A DNA stretch of 64,000 bases from Megachile rotundata (GCF_050947335.1 NC_134988.1:9734001-9798000); one strand, 5' to 3'; shown: positions 37,743-49,519, counted from the stretch's first letter. The notes: generated by a model from the letters alone, not told the origin. Numbers and translations: made by a program.

Positions 37743-40700
37743 TTAAATTCGTGATTCTGACTTTCTACTTCGAGATCTTCTAACTCGATCTGGAACTGAA
37801 ATGCAAATTATTATTAATTATATAATAAAAAAGAAGATTAAATGAGTAAAAATTATTACGTTTATCTGGTGTTTCCCACGATATAAGATCTGCGTTCTGT
37901 TTTTCACTAGACTTTGCTTTGCTTCGTCTAATATGAGGAGTCATCGGTAATGCCGACTTGCTTGGAACACTACCACTAGCATCACTCTCTATAACAAGAC
38001 ATGTGAATAGAAATATTGTAACTAAAAATAAAATATTACCAGTTTAATAAAAATTGCTTGTACCAGAAAATTTAACACTTCGGCGAGATTTCCGTTTTTC
38101 GCTGGTTTCATTTAAAGATACTTTATTTAAAGATTTCTCCAAATCCTCCTCGTCTTTACTTGCAGTACTAATTTTAACAGTAGTTCTTCTTCTCGTGTTC
38201 ATCACAGGAGTTTTATTTTCTTTCTGCTCGGATTCTTGTTGAATACCAGATAGTTTTTTTAATGATCTTCTAGACTTAGGTGTATCTACTGCAGTAATAA
38301 CCCTATTCCTTAAAACTTTTATGCTTTCATTATGCATATTTATTTCTTTCTCATCGTGTATAGTAACATCTTCCTGTACATGTGAAATTGTATCATCTAC
38401 AACTTTATCTATAGTAACATTCAACATAATATTTTCAGCTGACAATGTGTCACTATTATCAATATTTATATCACTTTTGTCCAATTTTATGTCACTTGTA
38501 TCCAATTTCATGTCACTTTTATCCAATTTTATGTCATTTTTATCCAATGTTACATTAATTTCATCTAACTTCGTGTCATCTTCGTCTATAGCATTTTGTC
38601 TTACTAAACGTTTTCTTGGGGATGATATAATACCATTTGAGTGCTTTAATGGAGTATTATCTGTTATTTTTATTAGCACAGAATTGCGTAGAGTAACATC
38701 ATCAGATGCTTCAGAACTGTCATCATCAAAATTAAGTTTCTTTTCCGCATTGACTACTACATCATCTGCATTATCAAAGTTAAAGCTATCTATCCTGGCC
38801 AATGCTGCACCTAAATCCATTTTAATTTGAGTTTCTTCGTCAACTGGTTCTTCATTCAAGACTATGTTGTGATCATTAAAATTAACTTTACTTGTTGATT
38901 TTGCAGAAGCAATTCTGCTTAAATTTGGTGTTTTCAAAATACTTTTTCTTGGTTTTTGATCAGAATTAATGTAAGATATTGTACTATCCAACTGAACATC
39001 TGGTGTTTTTCCTAGTTGACTTACTTTCATCATTGTCAATGGAGTTGTGATATACTTTGATACTGTAGGTAATTGTGTCTGTTGCAGGAGACTTAATCTT
39101 GTTTTACTCTGTTTAATAGGTGTAGATTTTGTAGATTGGAAAGACATAGTAGATCTTCTTATTTTATCTTTTATACTAGGACTATTTGTATTACTTTGAG
39201 AAATAATATTTGAACCCTGGTTATTTAGGGTTTTGGATTTTTCCATATTATCATTATTTTTTACTTGCTGTGTAAGATTCTTTCTCTTTTCTGTCAAAAA
39301 GGTTTTAATTGAACTTGGTTTTGTAGTCACTGGTTTTTTTCTTGTAGTGACTTTGCTTTTATTTTTAGGTACAATTTTAGTGGCAGGAGTTTGTTCTTCT
39401 ACCCAATTTCGAGAACGAAGTTTCTCTAACTTCTCAAATCTAGTATCACAATTTTTTACTTCCATGTACATCATATCCCAAAATCCTTGCAAATCTTTAC
39501 ACGTGACTAACATTTCTCCCTTTCCTGTTTCACAGTCAGCAACTAATCCACGAAATCTTTCAAACTTCTTACTTATCAACAGGTTTGTCTGTCCGATAGC
39601 TTGATTAATCTCATACTGTCCATCTTCAGTAGTTGTAACATCCTCTTTGATATCTGTCCATTTTGTGCATAATTCATTTAATCTATCTATTTCTCTATTT
39701 AAAAGAAATTGAAAATATTGAGCTGTTCGTTTTTCTTCTTCAACAGATATATTTAAACATTTTTTAATAGTATCCTTTGTAGGAATATCATCATCTCTGG
39801 AATGACTAAAACTAAATCCACGTCTTATCTGTTCTTCTTTTCTGGCATTGATTTTCCCACGACTAGAAACTACATATGGCAAAAATACTGGTACATTCTC
39901 AGAATCATATGGCGTTGATGCAATTAAATTGTTCTTCGAAGGAGAAAGTGTTTCTATAGTATTATTATATATACTATTATTTTCTTCTATTAAGTTATTG
40001 ACATTGTCATTATCATGACTATTATCTTTATTAGGACAGGTAAATGTTTCATCATCAGACAATTTTAATAAGACTGGTTCTATAGAACTATCATCTGAAT
40101 CCTCCCTATCTTTTTCTGATACATTATCCTTTTCATTTTCCTCTTCACTATGCTTTTCATTATCAATATCTTCTACAACAAATTTTGTGGTACTACATCT
40201 TCTACTTGTTTCTGGCATACTTGTAGACAATGAAAAGACTTCGCATGCTTTAGAAGGTGACATGCTTTGTATAGCTACTCTGCCAAATAGTGGTATATTT
40301 GGTAATCCGGTTGGGGCTTTAAATTTATGATCAACAGGTGCAAAAGACTGCCTTTGCTTTTTCTTATTTTTTTCTTCTTGGTTTAAAGGCTTCACAGTTT
40401 TGGTTATTTGGTTTGGTGTTTCTTTCGAAACAGCTTTTCTCATTAACCGTTTCTCAGTTGCTCGTGTAATTCTTTTTGGTACAGCTGCTGCAGTTTGATT
40501 GCGTGCTTTTTCATGAGTTGTAATTGATGTTACTGGTTGATCACTGGTTACAGGAGAATATATTTTATGATGGACAACCCCAACTTTGAAAGGTGGCTTT
40601 TTCTTAATCTGTTCAATCTTTTTACGTCTCTCGCGTTCTTCTTTCCACCTCTTCAACCTCGTGAGGCGATCTTCACCCACAGTTAATTGCATTTCTAAAA

Positions 40701-40929
40701 GTAAATTAGTCAAATTATAAACAATGACGATAAATGCCACGAAATTCTTGTACAAACCTGTACTCCCTGATGCATTTGTGGAATTTGTAATATTTCTGTT
40801 TACATTGAAAGCTCCGGCTCTCTGTTCTTTACGTAATTCCTCCCGTTTCTCAGCACGAATTAATCGACTTTCTTCCGTATTACCGAAACCAAATCTTCTT
40901 CCTTTATATTGCTGCTGAAAGTTCGGCAT
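37743..40929 (-). CDS. mars: HURP/Mars-type (DLGAP5-like) spindle microtubule protein with GKAP domain
   Basis: Four coding exons, 40929-40758, 40694-38064, 37988-37860 and 37795-37743, give 994 aa with matching phases. A basic N-terminal region (RRFGFGNTEESRLIRAEKRE, then a charged helix rich in Arg and Lys) fits the microtubule-binding part of HURP. The GKAP/SAPAP domain lies at about residues 390-530 and includes FLLNREIDRLNELCTKW and LVADCETGKGEMLVTCKDLQ. A low-complexity Ser/Thr/Lys-rich tail carries a decad-like SDIKLDK repeat and ends with SWETPDKLPDRVRRSRSRK. HURP in vertebrates and Mars in flies stabilise kinetochore fibres downstream of Ran. The first intron is 63 nt, in frame and without stops, so a naive reading keeps 21 intron codons (YKNFVAFIVIVYNLTNLLLE). 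The two last short exons are easily missed. Assignment is by the GKAP domain and overall layout; the symbol is by orthology. Confidence 0.88.
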
Positions 40930-41289
40930 TTTGTTTCACATGTAAAAAGTTATCACTACGTTAAAAATACTTCGTCCCCTTCGTCCTAGTGGTGCTCGAA
41001 TTCAACTGAAAACAGTTTGAATTTATTGCACATTTTCTGATGGCGATGTAGAAAAGCAGCGCCACCAATGGCAAAAAAAGAAATCACCAACACTCATGAT
41101 TTTCATATATTGCATCTATAGAATAATTTATGCAAATTAAACACGTAATATTTCTCATTAAATATAAATATTATCTGAATTAATAATGTTTTATCGTACT
41201 TTTTATAACTGTCTGATTTGTCTACGATAGATTTTAGAGTAAAATAGTTGAGTAAGTTGGTACTCATGGAAGAGGAAGTGCGCAATAAG
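40930..41289. other. Upstream region of the HURP-like gene
   Basis: Short unique sequence between the gene start and a repeat element, so the promoter must be compact or lie partly in that element. No TATA box is obvious. A 60-codon minus frame at 41103-41285 has no features. Confidence 0.35.
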
Positions 41290-43551
41290 CGCGAGCAAAT
41301 TCAATTTTGCATTAAAGTCTACGGGGATATGGTTTTTCGGTGATTATTCCTCCGTGGCGTGCGCGGGCGGCGCGAAGGAGGAATATACACGATAATGAAT
41401 ATGCAAAATCGTTAATTATTCACTTTCTGAGCACAGTCTATGCACTTTTATTATAAAAGAATGTTCAGTGATCCTTCAGCTACTTTCTCGTATCATATTT
41501 GTTCAGATTTTTAGTGAAATTAATTAGTTATTAACTAATAACCTAAGGCCAGCCACGGTGACGAGCGGTATACATGAGGTCATGTTGAATAATTAATTAC
41601 ACGTTTTGTGGATATATTTTGAGCACTTTTATGATTGAAGAATGGTCAGCAATGCCTTATTTACATGGGTCGATCACAAAAGTTCATAAATAATGTTCGA
41701 GTAACGAGTAATTAATTATTTTGTGTCAGCATTCCGATACGTATATGAGCCACCTGTATCAATTCTACTGCGCATGCAAAGTGCAATATTTCGGCACTTT
41801 GACGACATAGTATGGTTCCTGAGGCATTTAGAAACAAATTTCTATTAGGGTTTGATGCGTTTTGATGCCTAGTAAAGCCAGTAAATCAATTTTTGTCGAA
41901 TTCGGTCCAAAACGGTACAGGTGACGCCATCTAGCGGCGAGCGGCGGAACTACGAAAAACTAAAATTTCGATTTTCTCCGAAATTAGGCAATTTTGTGTA
42001 TTTCTGAGAGTCAGAAATTGTTCTGTGACCTCCCTAGAATCTATATAATGCCACAAGAACCTCCTAGAAGCGCTAGAAAAGGAAATAGAAAAATAGTCCA
42101 AAACATGGACTAAAAAATTGGCGTCCATCTAGCGGTGAAAGTTGGAACTACAAAAACATAAAAATGCGATTTTCTCGAAAATGAGCGAACTTTGAGTACT
42201 TCTGAGGATCAGAAAGTGTTACGTGATCGCATTATAAGCGAAATAGAGCAATAAAAGTTTCCTGAAAGATTTAATAAAGAAAATAAAAAAAATGTCATTT
42301 TATGGAGAAAATTTGTGGCGCCATCTAGCGGCGAAACTGCGAACTAAACTGAAAAAAAGTATGCCCGTTCACGCGTTAATGAAAAATATAAAAAGTAATA
42401 TTTTGCAACTTTGACGACGTAGTATGCTTCTTTAGACACTTCAAAGCAATTTTTGTCGAATAAGTTATTCATTTTTTGGCCTATCAAACCCAGAAAATCA
42501 ATTTTTATTTGACCCCTTTACTGCGTGTTCGGACATACGTTTTTTCAGTTTAGTTCAGAGTTTCGCCGCTAGATGGCGCCACAAATTTTCTCCATAAAAT
42601 GACATTTTTTTTATTTTCTTTATTAAAGCTTTCAGGAAACTTTTATTGCTCTATTTCGCTTATAATGCGATCACATAACACTTTCTGATCCTACGAAGTA
42701 CTCAAAGTTCGCTCATTTTCGAGAAAATCGCATTTTTATGTTTTTGTAGTTCCAACTTTCACCGCTAGATGGACGCCAATTTTTTAGTCCATGTTTTGAA
42801 CTACTTTTCTATTTCCTTTTCTAGCGCTTCTAGGAGGTTCTTGTGGCATTATATAGATTCTAGGGAGATCACAGAACAATTTCTGACTCTCAGAAATACA
42901 CAAAATTGCCTAATTTCGGAGAAAATCGAAATTTTAGTTTTTCGTAGTTCCGCCGCTCGCCGCTAGATGGCGCCACATGTACCGTTTTGGACCGAATTCG
43001 ACAAAAATTCATTTTCTGGCTTTATTAGGCATCAAAACGCATCAAACCCTAATAGAAATTTGTTTCTAAATACCTCAGGAACCATACTACGTCGTCAAAG
43101 TGCCGAAATATTCATTTTTTTAGTTTCCTTATATACGTGTTGTGCATTTTTTAGGTTTAGTTCACCCGTTTCGCCGCTAAATGAATGCTAATTTTTTAGT
43201 GCATAAACTGCACTATTTGTAACAATTTGCTACTGCGCATAGGGGTGAAAGTTCAAAATTGACCGTTCATTTCCAAGAGTGTATTTCAGCCCAGAGTGAA
43301 ATTTTCTCACCCCTTAAACCTGGACGCCTCAAGTTGGTCTCGATATATCCAAAAATATTTTTTGAACGAAGATATATGTATAAAACTGTATATTTATCCG
43401 GAAATAGTGTTTTTAAAATGTATGTGTTGAATATCAAGCGGCGGGTGTTTTGCAATATTGCCAATAATGAAAATTCCAAGCGCGAGCAAATTCAATTTTT
43501 ACATTGCAGACTATGAGGATCAGTTTTTTCGGTGATTATTCCTCCGTGGCA
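41290..43551. mobile_element. Fold-back repeat element with about 570-bp inverted arms, bounded by 70-bp direct repeats
   Basis: The left arm (about 41790-42362) and right arm (about 42540-43112) are inverted copies with high identity, separated by about 175 bp. The mirrored 65-codon frames at 41931-42128 minus and 42769-42966 plus differ at two residues only and reflect the palindrome, not a gene. Each arm is built from about 196-bp monomers, each headed by CGCCATCTAGCGGCG or its reverse complement. Outside the arms, a direct repeat starting GCGCGAGCAAATTCAATTTT and ending GGTGATTATTCCTCCGTGGC occurs at 41290-41358 and 43480-43551. No transposase is encoded, so this is a non-autonomous fold-back element or a palindromic satellite insert. 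Confidence 0.75.
41925..42974. promoter_or_regulatory. Six CTCF-like motifs, three per arm, at 196-198-bp spacing
   Basis: Motifs lie at 41925-41939, 42123-42137 and 42318-42333 (reading CCATCTAGCGG) and, inverted, at 42564-42580, 42761-42777 and 42958-42974 (reading CCGCTAGATGGCGCC). A degenerate seventh is near 43172. CCGCTAGATGGCGC matches the CTCF consensus CCASYAGRKGGCRS at all but one position. The left and right sets point in opposite directions. Binding is inference. Confidence 0.45.
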
Positions 43552-43735
43552 AGTCCGATTTAAAATCTTTTTTCTATGTCCATCTGGATGTACATACGCA
43601 TGTGTGTGCAAAATTTGATGAGAATTGGTTGAGTGGTGCAAAAGAAAAACGCGGACAAAGAAGTTGCAAAGTCAAGTACCTATAAGAGCTTCGCTTGCCT
43701 TCGGCTCGCTCGCTCAATAATACCTTAAAAGACAA
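43552..43735. mobile_element. Probable retroelement-tail-like repeat
   Basis: The string AAAATTTGATGAGAATTGGT followed by TGAGTGGTGCAAAAGAAAAA resembles a sentence common near the ends of insect interspersed repeats. It is followed by a G/C-rich CTTCGCTTGCCTTCGGCTCG. The family cannot be named without a search. Confidence 0.35.
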
Positions 43736-43884
43736 TATTAGTAATGTACAGAAAATTTATTACAAATACATTATAAGATTTGTAAATCTTCTAGATTTTG
43801 ATAATTATGGAATTTGATCCAAATATTTTCGTAAAAGAAAATATGGAATAAACGCAATTATAATTTAATTCGTAGCTATTAGCT

Positions 43885-43934
43885 CGATATCGTTTTCTAA
43901 ACATTTCTATAAAAATGTTTAGAAAGCGATATCG
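43885..43934. repeat. 22-bp stem-loop at the head of module A, copy 1
   Basis: Arms at 43885-43906 and 43913-43934 pair over 22 positions with one T-G, loop CTATAA. The 5' arm begins CGATATCGTTTTCTAAAC. Counterparts in the other two module A copies have different bases but keep the pairing. Confidence 0.8.
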
Positions 43935-44182
43935 ATTACCAGGTCACACCACGTGGAGGTTGCTACGACAGTAACCCACCCTAACTCCAAATCCCAACCA
44001 CCCTCCAATTGCAACTACCTCATTTATCGGAAGGATAAATGAGTTCTCACTCTATATACAAGTTCTTTACCACAATCCAGTAAAGAACTTGTATTACACA
44101 CACACACACACACATACATTAACTTAATACTAATCGCATGGGATATCCCACATACGCACGTTTAACTTATTCTAAACGCACG

Positions 44183-44808
44183 GTGCCTCTCATTCTAAGA
44201 TTGCACTCGAATAATCTATGACGAAGTAAAAAAACAAAGGGGCCAAAAAGAAAGTTAGAAGAACTTTCTACTAAAAGAGAAGAAAGTTAGAAGAACTTTC
44301 TACTAAAAGAAAAGAAAGTTAGAAGAACTTTCTGTGAAAAAAGGGGACCATTATTTCTCGCCAAGCGAACCTTGCTTTCCATGGGTCAAAGGGTAGTCCA
44401 AAGTGGCTTACGTGAACCACGACGGCAAAGATGAACCGAAGATACCTTTGGCAAGAACGAGTGATACACCCCAGTTGGCGGAGGGTTCCCATTTCCCCCA
44501 GCGCTTTCGCGTCTAACCACAGAGAGGATACCCAGACCGTGATGCCCCTTGGCAGAATGGCGGCGGGTCGGGGAGGCACATCAGAGTATGAGAGGTGCCA
44601 ACCCCGATCCGCCCCGCCGGGCAAAGAATATCACTCGCGCTACACCGGCACTTGCAGCTCACCTCTACCGCGTGTTCACAGCGCTGTGAACCCCCAATGA
44701 TCCACTTGGGCGCAGAACAATTGACAAAAAATAAGTGGGTATACTACAATCTAACGCGTACAAAGTTTGAGAATTGAGAAGATGAGTGCAATTTAGAATG
44801 AGTGGCAC
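44183..44808. mobile_element. TIR element, long form, copy 1
   Basis: 26-bp imperfect terminal inverted repeats, left GTGCCTCTCATTCTAAGATT and right ending AATGAGTGGCAC, enclose 626 bp. Inside are three tandem 33-bp hairpin units with the palindrome AGAAAGTTAGAAGAACTTTCT minus its last base, then a GC-rich core with an 18-bp perfect palindrome GTTCACAGCGCTGTGAAC near 44666. No transposase frame and no clear target-site duplication. Conserved frames (for example 44319-44624 minus) exist but the third copy breaks them. Confidence 0.7.
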
Positions 44809-45199
44809 TTACAAGGACCCACCCGCCCTGCCCACGAGCACACTTAACTTAGAACTAACGCACGCATAAAATTAGCTTAAAACTAACGCACGGACAAAAT
44901 TAGCTTAAAACAAACGCACGCATCCCACGATGATCCCACGATGATCCCACGATGATCTATGTCTTCAATCTTCGTGTACCTATGCACATTTCGCACATTA
45001 TTCATACTACAATAATATTAAGTATGAAAACTTCAGAACCCGAAAGAATGAGGAAAAATTGAAGAACATTAAAAAGTAAAATAAAAATTCGATCATGTCT
45101 GAAAATAAACGCTGGAAATAAAAGTTGAGCCTGAAAATAAAAACATTTACACATTTAAAAAATGTAATTGCGACTACAATTTCATTTCAATCACATAAA

Positions 45200-45780
45200 T
45201 TAAAATTTCTAAAGACTCTACATGTGCCTCTTGTTCTAAACTTGCACTCGTATAAGGTAAAATTAAATGAAAGAAAAATGATGGAAATAAAAAGAAAGTT
45301 TGAAGAACTTTCTTTTATGTTTCAATCAATTTACAAGATGAACTATTGAATTAAAAGTAAAACTTGTCAAAAATTTTTTAAATGTAAAGAGTTGAAAAAT
45401 TGTGAAAATGAGTGCAAGGTAGAACAAGAGGCACTAAAAAATGCGTAAGCTTTTCGCCACAGATTGCGACGAAAAACTTACGCCCGAGCCCACCCTTCCA
45501 CCCACAAGCTCGGAGTCAACATGAAACTAATACACTCAATATTTTAACTTATCAAAAATTAAATTCTGAAACAGACAAAAATTTATTAGCACAGAAATTT
45601 GGAAGAGAGAACAACATGATAAATTAGCAAAAATTAAATTCTGAAACAGACAAAAATTATTGACACAGAAATTTGAGAAGAGAGAACAATGTAGGCACTT
45701 ATGAAAAATTAAATGCTGAAACAGATAAAATTTTATTAACATAGAAAATTAGGCAAAGAAGTGAAACATTCGGAATAAAA
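45200..45780. repeat. Module B, copy 1, of the higher-order array
   Basis: It comprises a short TIR element (45224-45434), an imperfect hairpin at 45442-45482, a G4-forming C-rich run at 45483-45504, and three about 85-bp units each holding AAAATTAAATTCTGAAACAG. The donor-like strings are partly decayed here (ACTTATC, ATTAGC). Copies 2 and 3 lie at 49280-49860 and 51290-52400. Confidence 0.82.
45224..45434. mobile_element. TIR element, short form, copy 1
   Basis: The TIRs are GTGCCTCTTGTTCTAAACTT and, inverted, AGGTAGAACAAGAGGCAC; total length 211 bp. The interior keeps one hairpin, AGAAAGTTTGAAGAACTTTCT minus one base, shared with the long form, but lacks the GC-rich core. Confidence 0.7.
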
Positions 45781-45804
45781 TCGCGAAATAAAACCGTAGC
45801 TCTC

Positions 45805-46900
45805 AGCTCGGTATAGTTTTCTAAAGACTAAAAAATCTTTAGAGAACTATACCGATTACCGGGTCACACCACGTGGAGGTGGCTACGATAGTGACCCACC
45901 CTAACTCCAAATCCCTTCCACCCTCCAAATGCAACCTCATTCATCAGAAGGATAAATGAGTTCTGACTCTACTTAGCTCATAGGCTAGCATATACAACTT
46001 CTTTACCACAATCCAGTAAAGAACTTGTATCACACACACAAACATTAACTTAATACTAATTGCATGGGGCCCCACACACATACGCTTAACTTATTCTAAA
46101 CGCCGCACGGTACCTCTCATTCTAAGATTGCACTCATATGATCTATGACGAATTCAAAAAGCAAAGGGAAAAAAGTTAGAAGAACTTTCTGACAAAACGC
46201 AAAGAAAGTTAGAAGAACTTTCTGGCAAAAAGAAAAGAAAGTTAGAAGAACTTTCTGTGAAAAAAAGGGATCAGTATTTTTCGCCAAGTGAACCTCGCCT
46301 TCCATGGGTCAAAGGGTAGTCCATAGTGGCTTATGTGAACCACGAGACAGAGATGAACCGAAAATACTGGCAAGAACGAGTGACACATCCGCGGAGGGTC
46401 TCCCATTTCTCCCCGCTTGCGTTTGAGGCAAGTCTGACCGCAGAGAGGAGACCCCTGCCGTGAGGCGGCAGATCGAGATGGTTCATCAATCGATCGGCCC
46501 CGCAGAGATGTGTCCCTGGCGCTACACCAGCACTTGCAGCTCACCTCTGCCGCGTGTTCACAGCGCTATGAACCCCCAATGATCCACTTGGGTTCGGAAC
46601 GATTGACAAAAAATAACTGAGTATACTACAAGCTATCGCGTACAAAGATTGAGAATTGTTAAGATGAGTGCAAGTTGGAATGAGAGGTACTTACAGGGAC
46701 CCACCCGCCCGCCCACGAGCATACAACTTAAAACTAACTTAAAGGTTAATCGACTTAAAACTAACGCACGCATTAGATGATCCCACGATGTCTTCGAGCG
46801 ATGTCTTCAATCTTCGTGTATACACATTTCACACATCATTCATACTATAATAATATTACAATATTTTGTGCGCAACTTAAAACTAACTTAAAATTAGCGC
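45805..46900. repeat. Module A, copy 2, of the higher-order array
   Basis: It has the same order of blocks as copy 1. The head stem-loop has arms 45809-45827 and 45836-45854 (CGGTATAGTTTTCTAAAGA). The GC-rich core is the most diverged of the three. The C-run 46700-46714 gives the minus-strand GGGCGGGCGGGTGGG. Confidence 0.85.
46110..46690. mobile_element. TIR element, long form, copy 2
   Basis: The TIRs GTACCTCTCATTCTAAGATT and inverted GGAATGAGAGGTAC enclose 581 bp. Three AGAAAGTT hairpin units lie at about 46171-46257. The core palindrome is GTTCACAGCGCTATGAAC, with one change from the other copies. Confidence 0.7.
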
Positions 46901-47154
46901 ATCCATCGATGAAATCCCTCGGAGGAAGTCTTTAATGATGACCAATTCATTACCTATAGAATAATTAGGTGTAACAATGAATGGAGGAGACACCGAAGCA
47001 AATGCAAGACTAGTAACAGTAAAATGTTTGGGCATGCATAATTCATGCTAACATTCACATGCATATTAACATTTACGGAATAAAAGTGAAATAGAACTCG
47101 AGTCGACTCGATAAAAATACGCAAATAAAATAACAATGTACTTGGGAAATATTC

Positions 47155-48890
47155 AATTACTTACTTACAATCGGAATCTGTAATATAAAAATGTAATTAA
47201 GACACATATGAAACTTTTCAATACCTAATTAAAATAAAACCTGAAATATCTGAATGAAATTAAGACAAACATGAATTATTAAAATAAAAATCTGAAACAT
47301 ACAAATGTGGTTAAGACACATACAAATAATTAAATTACTTACTTGAAATTAAAACTTGAAACAGACAAAATGGTTAAGACAAATATAAAACAATTAAAAA
47401 ATACTTACTTAAAATTAAAACCTGAAACAGACAAAAATAATTAAGACGAATATAAACCATTAAAAATTACTTACTTGAAATTAAAAGCTGAAACATACAA
47501 AAATGATTAAGACAAATATAAGCCATTAAAAATTACTTACTTGAAATTAAAACCTGAAACATACAAAAATAATTAAGGCAAATATTAGAAACAGTAAAAA
47601 TTTCTTACTTGAAATAATAACCTGAAACATACAAAAATTATTAAGCCAAATATAAATCATTAAAAATTACTTACATAAAATTAAAACCTGTAATACACAA
47701 AAATTATTAAGACACATGTGAATCATTAAAAATAACTTAGTTGAAATTAAAACCTTGAAGATAAATATTATTAGAGAAACATAAATCATTGAATTACTTA
47801 CTTGAAATAAAAACTTCAAACAGACAAAATGATTAAGACAAATATAAAACAATAAAAAAATACTTACTTAAAATTAAAACCTGAAACAGACAAAATTAAT
47901 TAAGACGAATATAAGCCATTAAAAATTACTTATTCGAAATTAAAACCTGAAACAGACAAAAAGTAATTAAGACAAATATAAATTATTTCATTACTTACAT
48001 AAAATTAAAACCTGAAACGTATAAAAATTATTAAGACAAGCATGAAACATTAAAAATTACTTACTTGAAATAAAAACCTGAAACATACAAAAATTATTAA
48101 GCCAAATATAAGTCATTAAAAATTACTTACATAAAATTAAAACCTGTAATACACAAAAATTATTAAGACACATGTGAATCATTAAATAACTTAGTTGAAA
48201 TTAAAACCTTGAAGATAAATATTATTAGAGAAACATAAATCATTGAATTACTTACTTGAAATAAAAACCTGAAACATACAAAAGTTATTAAACACATATG
48301 AAACATTACTTACTTAAAATAAAAGTCTGAAACATACAAAAGTTATGAAGACATATATGTAACATTACTTACTTAAAATAAAAATCTGAAACAGACAAAT
48401 GTTATTAGAGAAACATAAATCAGTAAATTACTTACTTGAAATAAAAACCTGGAACATAGAAAAATAATTAAAACACATATGAAACATTATTTACTTAAAA
48501 TAAAAGTCTGAAACATACAAAAGTTATGAAGACACATATGGAACATTACTTACTTGAAATAAAAATCTGAAACAGATAAATATTATTAGAGAAACATAAA
48601 TCATTGAATTACTTACTTAAAATAAAAACCTGGAACATACAAAAATAATTAAAACACATATGAAACATTACCTACTTAAAATAAAAGTCTGAAACATACA
48701 AAAGTTATGAAGACACATATGAAACATTACTTACTTGAAATAAAAATCTGAAACAGATAAATATTATTAGAGAAACGTAAATCATTGAATTACTTACTTG
48801 AAATAAAAACCTGTAACACACAAAAATAATTAAGGCACACATAAATCATTCAATTACTTACTTGAAGTTAAATCCTGAAACATACAAAAT
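47155..48890 (-). repeat. Module C: about 28 tandem units with splice-like 13-nt micro-exon pattern
   Basis: The period is 58-67 bp, with a second-order repeat of about 456 bp (47667 to 48123). On the minus strand most units read TGTCTGTTTCAG or TGTATGTTTCAG, then 13 nt (GTTTTAATTTCAA or TTTTATTTCAA variants), then GTAAGTAA. A CTTAAT branch-point-like word lies about 20 nt before the AG. About 20 units keep both signals. Implied introns would be about 47-54 nt, near the lower limit for insects. Concatenated 13-mers reach stop codons, so no protein is expected. Confidence 0.8.
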
Positions 48891-49280
48891 GTAATTAAGG
48901 GAGAAAATCGAAAGATCACGAATGAAATGTTTTCGAAAAATCGAAATCGAATTTGAAACCGAAAAATCCGAAATAAAACTTCGAGGAAATTCGGAAATCT
49001 CAAAACTGCGAATAAAATCGCGATGAGGTTTGCAAACCTCAAGCCCAAAATAAAATCTTGGAGAGTTAAAAATCTGAAAAAACCGAATTGAAGTCAGAAG
49101 AATCTAAAATTCGATTTAAAATCAGAAAATCCAAAAGTCTCGAAGCTCCGAGTAAAATGAAAGAACAACGTGTCTTAAAAACCAGACAAATTTTAGAATA
49201 CAGAAGAAGATAGAGAGGAAAACTTGGAAGCTAGAAACAAAATTTGTTAGATTCTGAAAAATTCAAAGATCCTGAAATAT
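48891..49280. other. Unique-looking spacer between modules C and B
   Basis: A-rich sequence of short CGAAATC and AAATCGAAA words without a gene. It may be a degenerate tandem repeat, with AATCCGAAATAAAA-like words, but no clear period is seen. Confidence 0.4.
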
Positions 49281-49348
49281 GAAATGTGAGTACAGGATGC
49301 AGGACACATTCACTCTCTCACTCATACTGTAATACATATGCCCTAACT

Positions 49349-49510
49349 GTACCTCTTATTCTAAAATTGCACTCGTATATAAAACTTTGTAAAGAAACTT
49401 TGGGAAAAAGGAGAAAGGGAGAAAGTTGTAAGAACTTTCTTCTAAGTTTGAAGAAATATGTAAGTTAAAAAATTGTGACAAAGATGAGTGCAATTTAGAA
49501 TAAGAGGTAC
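49349..49510. mobile_element. TIR element, short form, copy 2
   Basis: 162 bp bounded by GTACCTCTTATTCTAAAATT and its inverted partner ending AATAAGAGGTAC, with one internal AGAAAGTT hairpin. The right end abuts a minus-strand GTAAGTACC donor-like string. Confidence 0.7.
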
Positions 49511-49519
49511 TTACAATGT

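Larger units (their letters stand above)
43880..44990. repeat. Module A, copy 1, of the higher-order array
   Basis: Order on plus: stem-loop at 43885-43934; block GGTCACACCACGTGGAGGTT; hairpin CTCATTTATC with GATAAATGAG; hairpin ATACAAGTTCTTTAC with GTAAAGAACTTGTAT; (CA)n; a TIR element with a GC-rich core; a C-run (G4 on minus) at 44818-44833; and repeated ACTAACGCACG words. Copies 2 and 3 lie at 45805-46900 and 49870-50950. Confidence 0.85.

Noticed and set aside
38044..40929. The single 961-codon frame as the complete HURP-like protein
   Set aside because: It reads through a 63-nt intron near its start and runs past a donor at 38063; two further exons with matching phases complete the conserved C-terminus.
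41931..42966. Two nearly identical 65-codon frames on opposite strands
   Set aside because: They are the two arms of the fold-back element and have no start context, domain or codon-position bias in their differences.
44319..44624. A frame of 96-101 codons conserved between 44.3 and 50.3 kb
   Set aside because: The third copy at 46.3 kb breaks the frame over most of its length, and differences are not concentrated at third positions, so nucleotide-level copying explains it.
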